Shown one piece after another: positions 43,014-53,126 of a stretch of DNA of 64,000 nucleotides. Numbering within the stretch: position 1 is the stretch's first letter; every line of letters starts with the position of its first letter. This stretch comes from Paractinoplanes aksuensis (GTDB taxonomy: Bacteria > Actinomycetota > Actinomycetes > Mycobacteriales > Micromonosporaceae). The DNA is taken from the NCBI RefSeq assembly GCF_024137025.1, contig NZ_JAMYJR010000016.1, positions 62,001-126,000 of the forward strand. Reading direction: 5' to 3'. A model generated the notes under the pieces. That model worked only from the letters and a program-made list of their open reading frames with translations. It did not search any database and had not been told where the DNA came from. Made by a program: the position numbers and the translations under genes.

Positions 43014-43806
43014 GACACCAGTAGAGGTTGCGCCCGGCCAACGGCCCCCGCGCCACCTCGGTGCCGCAGACCAGACAGGGCTGGCCCGGCCGGCGATAGA
43101 CGTAGACCTCACCACCGTGCCGGTCGACGCGCGGCGCCCGCTTCATGGCCTCCGGCGTGTGCCGGGTGTGCACAGTGTCAATGCGGCCGCGGGCCACGCC
43201 CTCTTTCATGAGCGCGCGCAGATCGGTCCAGATCTCGTCCCAGGTCTCGGCGCTGATCGCCCGCCCCGGCGTGGTCGGCGCCAGACCGGCCCGGAACAGC
43301 ACCTCGTTGGCGTAGATCAGCCCGCACCCGGCCACGATCGACTGATCCATCAGCAGGGCGAAAACGGCCTTGGTGCTGGCCCGCAGCCGCTCCCCCGCGC
43401 GCGTCGCATCAGCGTCGTCGCGCAGCGGATCGGCGCCCAGGCGGTCACGCAGGAGCTGGGCCTGGGCGGGATCGAACACCTCACAGGCGGTGGGGCCACG
43501 CAACTCGAGCCAGTGCGCGGCACCGACGAGGCGCATGCGAACTTGGCCCACAGGCGGCTCGGGCACCGGGGCCGGGCCGTCGGCGAACTTGCCGTAGAGG
43601 CCGAGGTGCACGTGCACGCTGAGGTCGCCCTCGTAGTGATGCAGAAGATGCTTCCCGTACGCCTCGGTATCGACGAGCCGCCGCCCGTCCACCCGCTCGG
43701 CGCCGCCGGCAAACCGCCCCTGCGGACTGCTGACCCGCACAACCTGCCCCGCGAAAAGCCCGCGGTGAAGCCCCGCAAGCCGATGAATGGTGTGTCCCTC
43801 TGGCAC
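42991..43806 (-). CDS. Fpg/Nei-family DNA glycosylase-AP lyase
   Basis: A 271-aa base-excision-repair enzyme. It begins MPEGHTIHRLA: P2 is the Schiff-base nucleophile, E3 the general acid; the MPEGH form is typical of actinobacterial Nei-type proteins rather than Fpg (MPELP). The helix-two-turn-helix lies around IVAGCGLIYANEVLFRAGL, and a C-terminal zinc finger is formed by CLVC and CPSC. It removes oxidised bases such as thymine glycol or AP lesions. A single-gene unit. Confidence 0.94.
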   Translation of the reverse strand: MPEGHTIHRLAGLHRGLFAGQVVRVSSPQGRFAGGAERVDGRRLVDTEAYGKHLLHHYEGDLSVHVHLGLYGKFADGPAPVPEPPVGQVRMRLVGAAHWLELRGPTACEVFDPAQAQLLRDRLGADPLRDDADATRAGERLRASTKAVFALLMDQSIVAGCGLIYANEVLFRAGLAPTTPGRAISAETWDEIWTDLRALMKEGVARGRIDTVHTRHTPEAMKRAPRVDRHGGEVYVYRRPGQPCLVCGTEVARGPLAGRNLYWCPSCQRAG

Positions 43807-43903
43807 GGCGGCAACGGTACCCAGTTACACCGATTTAGCGCCATCCGACCGGGTGACCGGCCGCTGCTGAACCGTGCCGGGCCGGGCGTGGAACGATGAA
43901 GTC

Positions 43904-44758
43904 ATGGTCAACGGTCCGGTCGCGTTCGTTCTCGGTGGGGGCGGCGTGCTCGGCGCCGTCGAGGTGGGCATGTTGCGGGCCCTGTTTCGTGCGGGGTTCC
44001 GGCCGGATGTGGTGGTCGGCACCTCGATCGGGGCGGTGAACGGGGCGCTCGTGGCGTCGGATCCGAACGAGGCGGTCACCGATCGGCTTGTGCGGCTGTG
44101 GACCTCGCCCGAGGCTGCCACCGTCTACGGCGACTCGATCGGGCGGCAGTTGCGCCGCTTCGCCGCCCGTACCCACCTGCACTCGCCGCTGCCGTTGCGC
44201 CGTCTCCTCGAGAGCGAGCTGGGTGAGGCGTCGACGTTCGCCGACCTGAAGGTTCCGTTCCACTGCTGCGCGGCCAGCATCGAGCGGGCGGCCGAGCACT
44301 GGTTCGACAGCGGTCCGCTGGTGGAGGCCGTGCTGGCCTCGTCGGCCGTGCCCGGGTTGCTGCCGCCGATGGAGATCGCGGGCGAGCACTTCGTGGACGG
44401 TGGGATCGTCAACTCGATCCCGATCGGCGAGGCCGTGCGCATCGGCGCGAAAATGATCTTCGTGCTGCAGGTGGGCCGGGTGGAGCGTCCGCTCGCCGTG
44501 CCCCGCCGGCCGTGGGAGGTGGCCCAGGTGGCCTTCGAGATCGCCCGGCGACATCGGTTCGCCCGTGAACTTGCGGCCCTGCCCGACGATGTACGGGTGC
44601 ATGTCCTACCGACCGGCGGCGGCGAGGGCCGCGACGACAGCCCCTGGGCCTACCGCGACATGGCCGCGGTGGGCCGTCGCATCAGCCGCGCCTACACCGC
44701 GTCCCGCCGCTATCTGGCCGCCAACGTGCCGCCCCAGCCCGGGCCGGACGTGCCTTGA
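43904..44758 (+). CDS. Patatin-like phospholipase
   Basis: A 284-aa lipid acyl hydrolase. Oxyanion loop VLGGGGVLGAVEVGM, nucleophile in VVGTSIGAVNGAL (GxSxG), and catalytic Asp in HFVDGGIVNSIPIG give the Ser-Asp dyad. No signal peptide. ATG 43904. Its TGA overlaps the ATG of the acyltransferase gene (TGATG), so deacylation and reacylation enzymes are made together, suggesting lipid remodelling. Confidence 0.93.
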   Translation: MVNGPVAFVLGGGGVLGAVEVGMLRALFRAGFRPDVVVGTSIGAVNGALVASDPNEAVTDRLVRLWTSPEAATVYGDSIGRQLRRFAARTHLHSPLPLRRLLESELGEASTFADLKVPFHCCAASIERAAEHWFDSGPLVEAVLASSAVPGLLPPMEIAGEHFVDGGIVNSIPIGEAVRIGAKMIFVLQVGRVERPLAVPRRPWEVAQVAFEIARRHRFARELAALPDDVRVHVLPTGGGEGRDDSPWAYRDMAAVGRRISRAYTASRRYLAANVPPQPGPDVP

Positions 44759-45819
44759 TGCCGCTGCCGCCGATCTGGGTCCGCCGGCTGGTCATCGCGC
44801 CGGCCGTGGTGGTGCTGGCCGCCGCGCTGCTCTTCACGCTCCCGATCTGGCTGGTGCTCGCCCTGCTGGCCTCGCCGATGGTCCCCGGCCATCTGCGGGT
44901 GCCCCGGCTCGTACTGTTGCTGGTTCTCTATCTGCTCTGGGACGCGGCCGCGTTGGTGGTGCTGGCCGTGCTGTGGGTCGCTTCAGGGTTCGGCCGCAAC
45001 ATTCGCAGCCCCGGTTTCCAGCGCGCGCACTACGTGGTGACCGGTCGCTTCCTGGGCCTGCTGTTCTGGATCGCCAAGTGGGCGCTGCACCTGACCGTCG
45101 ACGTGGTCGGCACCGACCCCGACACGGCGCTGCCGGGCCGGCCCGAGATCGTGGTGAGCCGGCATGCCGGGCCGGGCGACTCGTTCATCCTGATCCACGC
45201 GCTGACCAACTGGTTCCAGCGGGAGCCGCGGATCGTCCTCAAGGCCACCCTGCAGTGGGACCCGGCCGTCGACGTGCTGCTCAACCGCCTGCCCAACCGG
45301 TTCATCACGCCCGGCCGCACCGGCACCTCGACGCTCGAGCAGCAGATCGGCGAGACGGCCACCGGCCTCGACGACAACGACGCGTTCGTGATCTTCCCCG
45401 AGGGCGGTAACTTCACGCCGCGCCGCCGCACCAGCGCGATCGCCCGGCTGCGGGCGCGCGGGCTGGCCGACGCGGCGCAGCGGGCCGAGAACCTGCGACA
45501 CGTGCTGCCGCCCAAGCCGGGCGGGCTGTTCGCGGCCATCGACGCGGCGCCCGACGCCGGGGTCATCTTCGTGGCCCACACCGGCCTCGACCGGATGATG
45601 ACCGTGGCCGACGTCTGGCAGGAGCTGCCGATGGACAAGCGCCTGGTGATGAAGTTCTGGAGCGTGCCGCCCGAGGAGATCCCGGCCGGCGAGGAGGAGC
45701 GGGTCGCCTGGCTCTACGACTGGTGGGCCCGGATCGACTCGTGGATCGAGGACCACCACCCGGCGTTCCGCCCCCTCAGCACCGACTGGACAGCGCGCCG
45801 GTCCTCGGCGGACGTTTAG
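44758..45819 (+). CDS. PlsC-like lysophospholipid acyltransferase
   Basis: A 353-aa membrane acyltransferase. Two or three membrane helices lie in the first 80 residues (around LVIAPAVVVLAAALLFTLP and the LLLVLYLLW stretch), then an LPLAT domain with the HX4D motif RHAGPGDS and FPEGGNFT. It transfers acyl chains to lysophospholipids. Translationally coupled to the patatin gene and followed by a convergent terminator. Confidence 0.88.
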   Translation: MPLPPIWVRRLVIAPAVVVLAAALLFTLPIWLVLALLASPMVPGHLRVPRLVLLLVLYLLWDAAALVVLAVLWVASGFGRNIRSPGFQRAHYVVTGRFLGLLFWIAKWALHLTVDVVGTDPDTALPGRPEIVVSRHAGPGDSFILIHALTNWFQREPRIVLKATLQWDPAVDVLLNRLPNRFITPGRTGTSTLEQQIGETATGLDDNDAFVIFPEGGNFTPRRRTSAIARLRARGLADAAQRAENLRHVLPPKPGGLFAAIDAAPDAGVIFVAHTGLDRMMTVADVWQELPMDKRLVMKFWSVPPEEIPAGEEERVAWLYDWWARIDSWIEDHHPAFRPLSTDWTARRSSADV

Positions 45820-45843
45820 CCGTACGCCGAAAAGGCGCAAGCA

Positions 45844-45874
45844 AAGACCCCGGCCGCCACGCAGCCGGGGTCTT
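45844..45874. terminator. Convergent terminator
   Basis: AAGACCCCGGC (45844-45854) and GCCGGGGTCTT (45864-45874) form a perfect 11-bp stem with a 9-nt loop, placed between the convergent acyltransferase and lipoprotein genes. On the minus strand it is trailed by TTTG and TTTT. Confidence 0.8.
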
Positions 45875-45882
45875 GAGGAAAG

Positions 45883-46695
45883 TCAGCTGCCGAGCGAGTT
45901 GTAGAGGCTGTCCGGAGCCTCGGTCACCTCGGACGCGGCCGGCTTGGTCACGCTGACCGGGGCGCCGTAGTCGCCGTAGACGACCTTCAGCGGCTGCGCG
46001 GCCTGCCCGTTGACGGCCGGGATCTCGATGGTCAGCTCGGACAGCCGGCCCTGGTCGTCGGTGGTCGCGGTGAACGGCACCGTCTGGGCCTGCGCGCCCG
46101 ACTCGTCGATGGTGACCTGGGAGACGCCGGCCAGGCCCACGGCCTTGGTCAGATCGAGGGTCCCGGCGTACGCATTGGCCCCGGTGGACCGTACGTCAGT
46201 GGCCGAACTCAGCAGTTTCGAGGTGTTCACCGGGTCGAGCTGACCGGGGCGCAGGCCGACGTTCGCCCCCTCGGGCAGCCGCGCGACGTCGACGTGGGTC
46301 CACGTGCCGGCCTTGGTGAACCCGGGCACCTGCAGGTAGAGGTCCTGGCCGGCCAGCAGGGTCTTGATGCTGAGCTCGGCGTTGGGGCCGGTCGCCTTGA
46401 GGTCGGCCTCGCCGACCCCCTGGGCCGGGTCGACCGCGCCGGTCAGCTTGAAGCCGGAACCCGAGGTGGCGGTCATCGTGAAGCTGGTCGTGCCGAGCTG
46501 CGAGGTCGCCTGGGTCAGGGCCTCGACGGCGGCCGGGTCGGCCGCACCGACGGAAGCCGACGCCGTAGCCGTGCCCGGGGCCGAGGGCGGAGCCGACGCT
46601 GAACCGGACGGGGTGGTGGAGTCGCAGCCGGCCAGCGCCAGCGCGGCCGTCGCCATCGTCGCGATTCCCAGCCCCGCGAGCCGTGGTGTCCGCAT
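45883..46695 (-). CDS. LppX/LprAFG-like lipoprotein
   Basis: A 270-aa lipoprotein: signal peptide with lipobox LAGC (C24), an Ala/Ser/Pro/Thr-rich spacer to about residue 50, then a half-barrel domain like LppX/LprG (ATSQLGTTSFTMTATSGSG, then LTKAVGLAGVSQVTI, then a C-terminal VNGQAAQPLKVVYGDYG). Relatives in mycobacteria carry lipids across the envelope; in this group the ligand is unknown. It stands alone between a terminator and the divergent FHA gene. Confidence 0.88.
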   Translation of the reverse strand: MRTPRLAGLGIATMATAALALAGCDSTTPSGSASAPPSAPGTATASASVGAADPAAVEALTQATSQLGTTSFTMTATSGSGFKLTGAVDPAQGVGEADLKATGPNAELSIKTLLAGQDLYLQVPGFTKAGTWTHVDVARLPEGANVGLRPGQLDPVNTSKLLSSATDVRSTGANAYAGTLDLTKAVGLAGVSQVTIDESGAQAQTVPFTATTDDQGRLSELTIEIPAVNGQAAQPLKVVYGDYGAPVSVTKPAASEVTEAPDSLYNSLGS

Positions 46696-46886
46696 GTCCG
46701 TCCCTTCAGCCCGGCCGGCGCCCGGGTGGGGCCGGCTCTGTGACCCAGGTCAATTCCCGATGACCGGGAACGGCAAACGGACACGACGGACAACCGGGCC
46801 GTCACGAAGGGGTGTGATGGTCGCCTCCGCGCCCGACACGGCATGATTGCCGTTGCACAGATACCCGCAGACCATCCGGAGGACCC

Positions 46887-48031
46887 GTGAGATTCGAGGT
46901 CAGCAAGGTCCTCGACGCCATCGAGGCGCGCCTCAGCACCGACCCGGCGCTGGCCCGGGCCGTGGTCGACCTGTCGGAGGTCGTCCGTTACGCCGACCTC
47001 GACGGTGGTCGCCCGGCCAGCTCGGTGCGCCTCGGCCTGGTTGTCGACGCCCTCGGCAAGCGTGTCTCGGAAGAGAACGTGCCCGTCTTCGTCGTGGCCC
47101 CGCGCGGCCTGCTCTCCGATACCGACCTCACGTCGAACGAGCGCATGGTCATCCGCCGCTGGGCCGACGACGGCAAGGTCGAGGTCGTGCCCCAGATCGA
47201 CGACCGTGTCTTCGAGGTGGCCGAGATGCTGGGTCTGCCCGTGCTCACCCGCACGCGCGGCAACAGCGAGCGGCACCCGTGGGTCAACGAGCCCGGCCGC
47301 CTGCTGGCCGCGGTGGCCGGTGAGGGCGGCGCTCCGGTGCTGATGGCCCGCGTCGGCCGGGGCGAGCCGCCGCAGCAGGCCGACCGGTCCCCACTGGGCG
47401 AGCGCCTGCTGGCCCGGGTGTGGAGCTGCCCCGAGCCCAACTGCACGAGCTTCGGCTCGGGCGGTGACCCGGACAGCCCGTTCGCCGACATGCGCACCTA
47501 CACCAGCCCGGTCTCGCAGCCGCCGCCGTCGTTGCGCAGCGGCGTGCCGACCTGTCCCCGCCACGGCGCTCAACTGCGCGATGCGGGCCCGCGGGCGGCG
47601 GTCGAGGTTCTTTCCGTACGCATCGACGGCGTGATCCGCCGCCGGTTCGTGGTCTCGACCGACGAGCCGGTGGTGGTCGGCCGCGCCCCCGAGGGCGGCC
47701 AGGGCGTCATGCTCGGCCAGTGGCTGACCGACGACGCCCGCAAGTGGATCAGCCGCGGGCACGTGCAGTTCACGCTGCGTACCGACGGCAACCTGACCGT
47801 GCAGGACATCAGCACCAACGGCAGCGGCGTGCGCCCCGGCGGCACGGTCAACGACGACGAGCGGGTCGCCCTGCACCGGCAGGAGAGCCGCACCCTGGCC
47901 GCCGAGGACGTGGTCGAGTTGTACGGCGGCGTCCAGGTGGGCCGCTCGAAGATGTGGGCCACCGGCGGCGTCGTCCAACCCGAATCGGTGATGGCCGAGG
48001 CGCCGACGATGGCCCTCCGAAAGTTCGAACG

Positions 48032-48035
<4 letters not shown>
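46887..48035 (+). CDS. FHA-domain protein with zinc ribbon
   Basis: A 382-aa protein. Residues 1-130 form an alpha/beta domain resembling a PIN/NYN-like or vWA fold (VVDLSEVVRYADLDG, VPVFVVAPRGLLSD); four cysteines follow in CPEPNC (181-186) and CPRHG (223), a likely zinc knuckle; the C-terminus is an FHA domain (about 240-355) with GR at 265-266, SRGH at 289-292 and NGS at 311, the phospho-threonine-binding set. It likely reads Ser/Thr kinase output. GTG 46887 follows GGAGG. Domain identity of the N-terminus is uncertain. Confidence 0.85.
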
Positions 48036-49242
<1,207 letters not shown>

Positions 49243-49246
<4 letters not shown>

Positions 49247-50049
49247 GAGCGCACCTCCAACGTGCAGCACTTGGGTCCGCCGCCGGCCTTACGCAACTCG
49301 GAGACGTCGACCCCGACGGTCTGGTAACCCGCATTCTTCAATTCCGCGGCGAGATGCGCGGCCTGAACCGGCAGGACCACCGTACGGCCGTCGCTGACCG
49401 CGTTGAGGCCGAGCACCGCCGCGTCCTCGGCGTCGGCGATCACGGCATGCGGGAAGAGCAGCTTCAGTACGGCCTGGGAGCCGGGCGAGAAGGCCGCGGG
49501 CAGGTACGCGATGTTGGTGTCGTCGAGCACGCAGAGCGCGGTGTCCAGGTGATAGAGCGACGGGTCGACGAGCTGGAGCGTGATCACCGGGCGCCGCAGC
49601 ACCTCTTGCGTCTCGGCGTGCGACGCGTGCGCGGTGCGGAAACCGGTGCCGGCCAGCAGCACGTCGCCCGCGAGCAGGATGTCGCCCTCGCCCTCGTTCG
49701 TGTGCTTGGGCTCGGTGACCTCGAAGCCCCGCTCGCGGAACCAGGCCGCGTAGGCCGGGGCCTCGTCGGCCCGCTCGGCGTCGCGGAACTGCACGGCCAG
49801 CACGCGGCCGTCGACCACGGTGGCCCCGTTGGCCGAGAAGACCATGTCGGGCAGCCCCGGCAGCGGCTCGATCAGCTCGACCGTGTGACCCAGGTCGAGG
49901 TACGTCTGGCGCAGGTTCTCCCACTGCCGCACGGCGAGCGCGTTGTCGTAGGGCGCCGTGGGATCCATCCACGGGTTGATCCGATAGGTCACCGCGAAGT
50001 GGGTGGGCCGGCACATGAGGTAGCGGCGCGGCGAAGCCGTGGTCGTCAT
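49243..50049 (-). CDS. ddaH: Dimethylarginine dimethylaminohydrolase / arginine-modifying amidinotransferase-fold enzyme
   Basis: A 268-aa pentein-fold enzyme. Catalytic cysteine C261 in GGGPKCCTLEV aligns with the DDAH nucleophile; the histidine is in LYHLDTALCVL and acidic residues in MVFSANGATVVD and HTNEGEGDILLAG. DDAH hydrolyses methylated arginines to citrulline; close relatives act on arginine itself. Being coupled to ornithine aminotransferase favours arginine catabolism. ATG 50049 is chosen by homology. Confidence 0.9.
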
Positions 50050-50157
50050 GGCTGAAACGCTAGGCGCGGCACCCCTGCCCGGGCCGCAGTTCAACCCTGC
50101 AAGCTGCTTTCGATCATTGCGTGCTCGGGCCTCGCGGCGGAGATTCGTTGCAAACGC

Positions 50158-50190
50158 CTCGCGGGTGGCCTGAACCAGGCCACCCGCGAG
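50158..50190 (-). terminator. Long hairpin terminator
   Basis: CTCGCGGGTGGCCTG (50158-50172) and CAGGCCACCCGCGAG (50176-50190) form a perfect 15-bp stem with a 3-nt loop; on the minus strand CGTTTG follows. It lies downstream of the gene ending at 50307 and upstream of ddaH, isolating the two. The rest of 50050-50306 holds no gene. Confidence 0.8.
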
Positions 50191-50306
50191 ATGAGTGTGC
50201 TGCCGGCGAACCGCCGAGCGTTGTTCCGGGGCGGGATCGGTGTGCGCCGGTCCCGGTTCCGGTCAGTGCTTCCGGCGTATCGCCGTCGGCAAATGTCTGG
50301 TACCCG

Positions 50307-50975
50307 TCAGAAGCGGTCGATAAACCGTGCGTCAAGCCACTCGCGAACCGTGTTTACCGGCTGAGTGTCGGTGCCGAGCCAGTTCAGCGAGCCGGTCAGC
50401 GCGAGCACACCGAGCACGATCGCGCCCAGCGAAAGGATCATGCCGAGCAGGGCGTCGGTCTTGCCGGCTACGTGGCGCTTGCCGGTGGCGTGGATGCCGC
50501 TCAGCGACAGGATGAGGGCCAGGCCGGCGACCCCGATGCCGTAACCCATGAGCGGGCCGGACAGCACGAGCAGCACGGAGGCCACACCGAGGATCAGGCC
50601 GAGCGTGGCCAGCAGGCTGGCCCGTGGCTTGGGACTGGCGGCGACCGGCTGGTCGACGGTGGCCGAACCGGTCGGGCGGGCCGGCGTCGTCGTGGACGGG
50701 GCCGGCGGAGGCGGCGGCGGGTCGTTGCGGCCCGCTTGCTTGGGCACGGGCGGCAGATCGGTCAGGGTGTCGGGCTCGCCGTGGCGGGCGCGCACGGGAC
50801 CCGGGCCGGGACGCACCTCGGCCGTGTCGGGCTCGTCGCGGCTGGTACGCACGACCGGACGGACCTGGGTGGTGTTGTCCTCACGAGGCCGGGTGACCGT
50901 GCCGGTCGGAGCCGGGCGCTCGGGCGTCTCCGTGGTATCGCTCGTGGACTGGCGGGAGAACGTCGGGAGCCTCAC
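50307..50975 (-). CDS. DUF4190-like membrane protein with disordered N-terminus
   Basis: A 222-aa protein. The first 115 residues are hydrophilic and Pro/Thr/Arg-rich (a PPPPPP run and many TRP/PRP segments), followed by three membrane helices (about 119-138, 144-160 and 175-196) with GLILGVASVLLVLSG and GIGVAGLALILSLSG, the glycine-rich pattern of DUF4190. Function unknown. GTG 50975 has a perfect AGGAGG upstream. Confidence 0.82.
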   Translation of the reverse strand: MRLPTFSRQSTSDTTETPERPAPTGTVTRPREDNTTQVRPVVRTSRDEPDTAEVRPGPGPVRARHGEPDTLTDLPPVPKQAGRNDPPPPPPAPSTTTPARPTGSATVDQPVAASPKPRASLLATLGLILGVASVLLVLSGPLMGYGIGVAGLALILSLSGIHATGKRHVAGKTDALLGMILSLGAIVLGVLALTGSLNWLGTDTQPVNTVREWLDARFIDRF

Positions 50976-51094
50976 GTCAGCACCTCCTTGACAGATTCGG
51001 GGGATGCCCTCGTGTACCCCGAACCCTCAGAAACCACACAACGGGCGCCCGGCTCTCGCCCGGCGCCCGCTGTTTGTGCTGGTCAGACTCTTAC

Positions 51095-51703
51095 TCAGAC
51101 GAGTGAGGTGGTGTTCGTGACCTGGTTGGCCTTGCTGATCACGTGGTCGACCAGGCCGTACTCGCGGGCCTGCTCGGCGGTGAACCAGCGGTCACGGTCG
51201 GAGTCGGCCTCGATCTCCTCGGGCGTGTGACCCGTGTGGAAGGCGATCCGCTCGTTCATGACGTTCTTGATGTGCAGCATGCTCTCGGCCTGGATGGCGA
51301 TGTCGGCCGCGGTGCCGCCGATGCCGCCGGACAGCTGGTGCATCATGATCCGCGCGTGCGGCAGCGCGTACCGCTTGCCGGGGGTGCCGGCGCAGAGCAG
51401 GAACTGGCCCATCGAGGCCGCCATGCCCATCGCGATCGTCGCCACGTCGTTCTTGATGTACTGCATCGTGTCGTACACCGCCATGCCGGCGCTGATGGAG
51501 CCGCCGGGCGAGTTGATGTAGAGCGCGATGTCCTTCTCGCTGTCGGCCGAGGCCAGCAGCAGCATCTGGGCGCAGATGCGGTTGGTCACCTCGTCGTTGA
51601 CCTCACTGCCGAGGAAGATGATCCGCTCCCGGAGCAGCCGCTCGAACACCTGGTCATCGAAGGATGCGCCACCGCCCCGCATCGTCAACTCGTCAACACT
51701 CAT
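51095..51703 (-). CDS. clpP: ClpP-type ATP-dependent protease subunit (stand-alone)
   Basis: A 202-aa caseinolytic protease subunit. Catalytic triad S97 (GMAASMGQFL), H122 (ARIMMHQ) and D171 (DRDRWF) fall at the same numbers as in the E. coli enzyme; NSPGGSI at 65-71 lines the oxyanion site. Start ATG 51703 has GAGAGGG upstream. Actinobacteria normally carry clpP1-clpP2 next to clpX or tig; here no partner is adjacent, so this is an additional isolated paralogue. Confidence 0.94.
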   Translation of the reverse strand: MSVDELTMRGGGASFDDQVFERLLRERIIFLGSEVNDEVTNRICAQMLLLASADSEKDIALYINSPGGSISAGMAVYDTMQYIKNDVATIAMGMAASMGQFLLCAGTPGKRYALPHARIMMHQLSGGIGGTAADIAIQAESMLHIKNVMNERIAFHTGHTPEEIEADSDRDRWFTAEQAREYGLVDHVISKANQVTNTTSLV

Positions 51704-51892
51704 GACAACACCCTCTCGCATCAGCCGCGGGACGTGTCACCCGACCGGCCATTCGACGTAACCCAGTCTCCTCAGGCGGGCCCGAAGCTCCCAGCGATTC
51801 CCCTGTGGGCGAATCCGCTGACGGCGGAACCGGGCCGTGTCCCGCTCCCGACAGGTGGTATCTGAGCTCGTTCCGGCCCACCCCTACCCATC

Positions 51893-52124
51893 ATGACCAT
51901 CCTCACCCCCGGCAAACGACGCCGCGCCGTACTCCTCGTCACGTCAGCCCTGATCGCCCCTTCGACCTGCCGGCGACTACACCCTGATCAGCACCGAACA
52001 GTCCGGCTGGACGCCGGTGACCATGGACCGCTTCCTGAACCGGGTCGAAGGCACCAACCGCCTGACCGCCCTGACCGTCGACGGCGACCGAATCCTGGGA
52101 GCCCAAGAAATGTGGCAGTCCTGA
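51893..52124 (+). pseudogene. Possible small exported protein gene with frameshift
   Basis: One frame starts MTILTPGKRRRAVLLVTSAL, a signal-like segment; a neighbouring frame then carries a coding-looking tail GDYTLISTEQSGWTPVTMDR followed by FLNRVEGTNRLTALTVDGDR and QEMWQS before TGA at 52122. They would join with a shift near 51965. No family is recognised. It may be a decayed gene or two unrelated stretches. The rest of 51704-52164 shows nothing else. Confidence 0.35.
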
Positions 52125-52164
52125 CCGCCGGCAGAGCGATCGAGAGTCGATCCGCGGTCGGCAC

Positions 52165-52170
52165 TACTCT
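52165..52170 (+). promoter_or_regulatory. -10 box of a probable leaderless gene
   Basis: TACTCT ends 6 nt before the ATG at 52177; no ribosome-binding site lies between, as expected for a leaderless transcript. Confidence 0.5.
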
Positions 52171-52176
52171 TCGCCG

Positions 52177-52575
52177 ATGCGCTACCTCACCCGGCAGTTC
52201 GCCACTGGCGCCCTGCGCCGTGGCAACGGCATCGAGCAGTTCCTCGGCGGTGCCCACATCGACGGCGAGCTTGCCATCCGTTGGGTAGCGATCAGTCCTG
52301 GGAACAGGCAATACCGCGTCTCGCTGCACACAGTTCAGGATCCCGATGACGACCAGGTCGGTGACCTGCCCAACCTCATCTCGCTCGACCCGGTCGACGA
52401 GGCGTACGTCGGCGAAGGCCGGCAACTCGGGGTCACGGAGGACGAGACAGAAGCGATGACGCTCGCCGAGCGGTTGACCGACGCCCGCCCCGACCGCTGG
52501 GTCAACCACGCGGTGGCCGGCGAGGAATACATGGACTACGTCCGAAGCCGACGCGGCCCGGCCCAGCCGACATAG
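52177..52575 (+). CDS. Hypothetical protein
   Basis: A 132-aa soluble protein with coding-like composition: RQFATGALRRGNGIEQFLGG, then WVAISPGNRQYRVSLHTVQD, then an acidic segment and LISLDPVDEAYVGEG. It looks like a small alpha/beta protein of the SMI1/immunity or deaminase-associated type, but I do not recognise a family. Probably leaderless. It lies in a region of small decaying genes. Confidence 0.65.
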   Translation: MRYLTRQFATGALRRGNGIEQFLGGAHIDGELAIRWVAISPGNRQYRVSLHTVQDPDDDQVGDLPNLISLDPVDEAYVGEGRQLGVTEDETEAMTLAERLTDARPDRWVNHAVAGEEYMDYVRSRRGPAQPT

Positions 52576-52676
52576 CCGACTCGATCACGCAGTTCGCGCC
52601 CGGTCGGAGGGGGAACGGCACCTCTCATGACCAGGGCCTGCGACACTGGCCGGCAGCGGTGGAGAGGGAGGCCGAC

Positions 52677-53126
52677 GTGACGGGGCGAAGCTGGGAGCTG
52701 AAGCGGGGTGAACGATCAGTCGGGACCCTGGTGTTCGAAGGGCAGGACATGTTCTGGTCGGATTGCCGGTTGACCCAGCCGATGATCGCCGGGTTCGTGG
52801 CGGAGCAGCAGATCGAGCTTGGATTCCCCAAGTGCCGCCGGGCGAATTCCGTGGTGACGTCGACTGCGCGCCCGGCCGCACGACACGAGTTGTCAGGTTT
52901 GCGAGGGCCGCCAGCCCCACCAGTGGCGCTGAATCAGGTCGCCTACGACCACTTCGGAAGCCGGGCGATGGCGGTGTTCGGGGTTGGGCGTCACCACTTA
53001 CGCAGGTCGCGGGGGTGGGGTGAGCGTTTGGGCGCGCCAGCGCCCTGCTCACCCCACCCCCGCCCTCGGCGTGAGCAGCGGTCTGTACCCACCGCCCCGC
53101 TACGACAGCCTGCTTTTGATCTTTAG
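52677..53126 (+). pseudogene. Hypothetical gene remnant with strong ribosome site
   Basis: GTG 52677 stands behind GGAGAGGGAGG and codes about 55 reasonable residues (GRSWELKRGERSVGTLVFEG, then FWSDCRLTQPMIAGFVAE). After about 52840 the translation turns into Arg/Pro/Ala-rich text with no structure, runs through a long hairpin and overlaps the convergent chitinase stop. I read it as a gene whose 3' part was lost or shifted. No family recognised. Confidence 0.4.
53009..53063. terminator. Nested long hairpin, candidate terminator
   Basis: GCGGGGGTGGGGTGAGC (53009-53025) pairs perfectly over 17 bp with GCTCACCCCACCCCCGC (53047-53063), and the loop contains a second perfect stem GGGCGC/GCGCCC. 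It lies 60 bp beyond the chitinase stop (53123), on which strand it would act as terminator. Confidence 0.65.
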
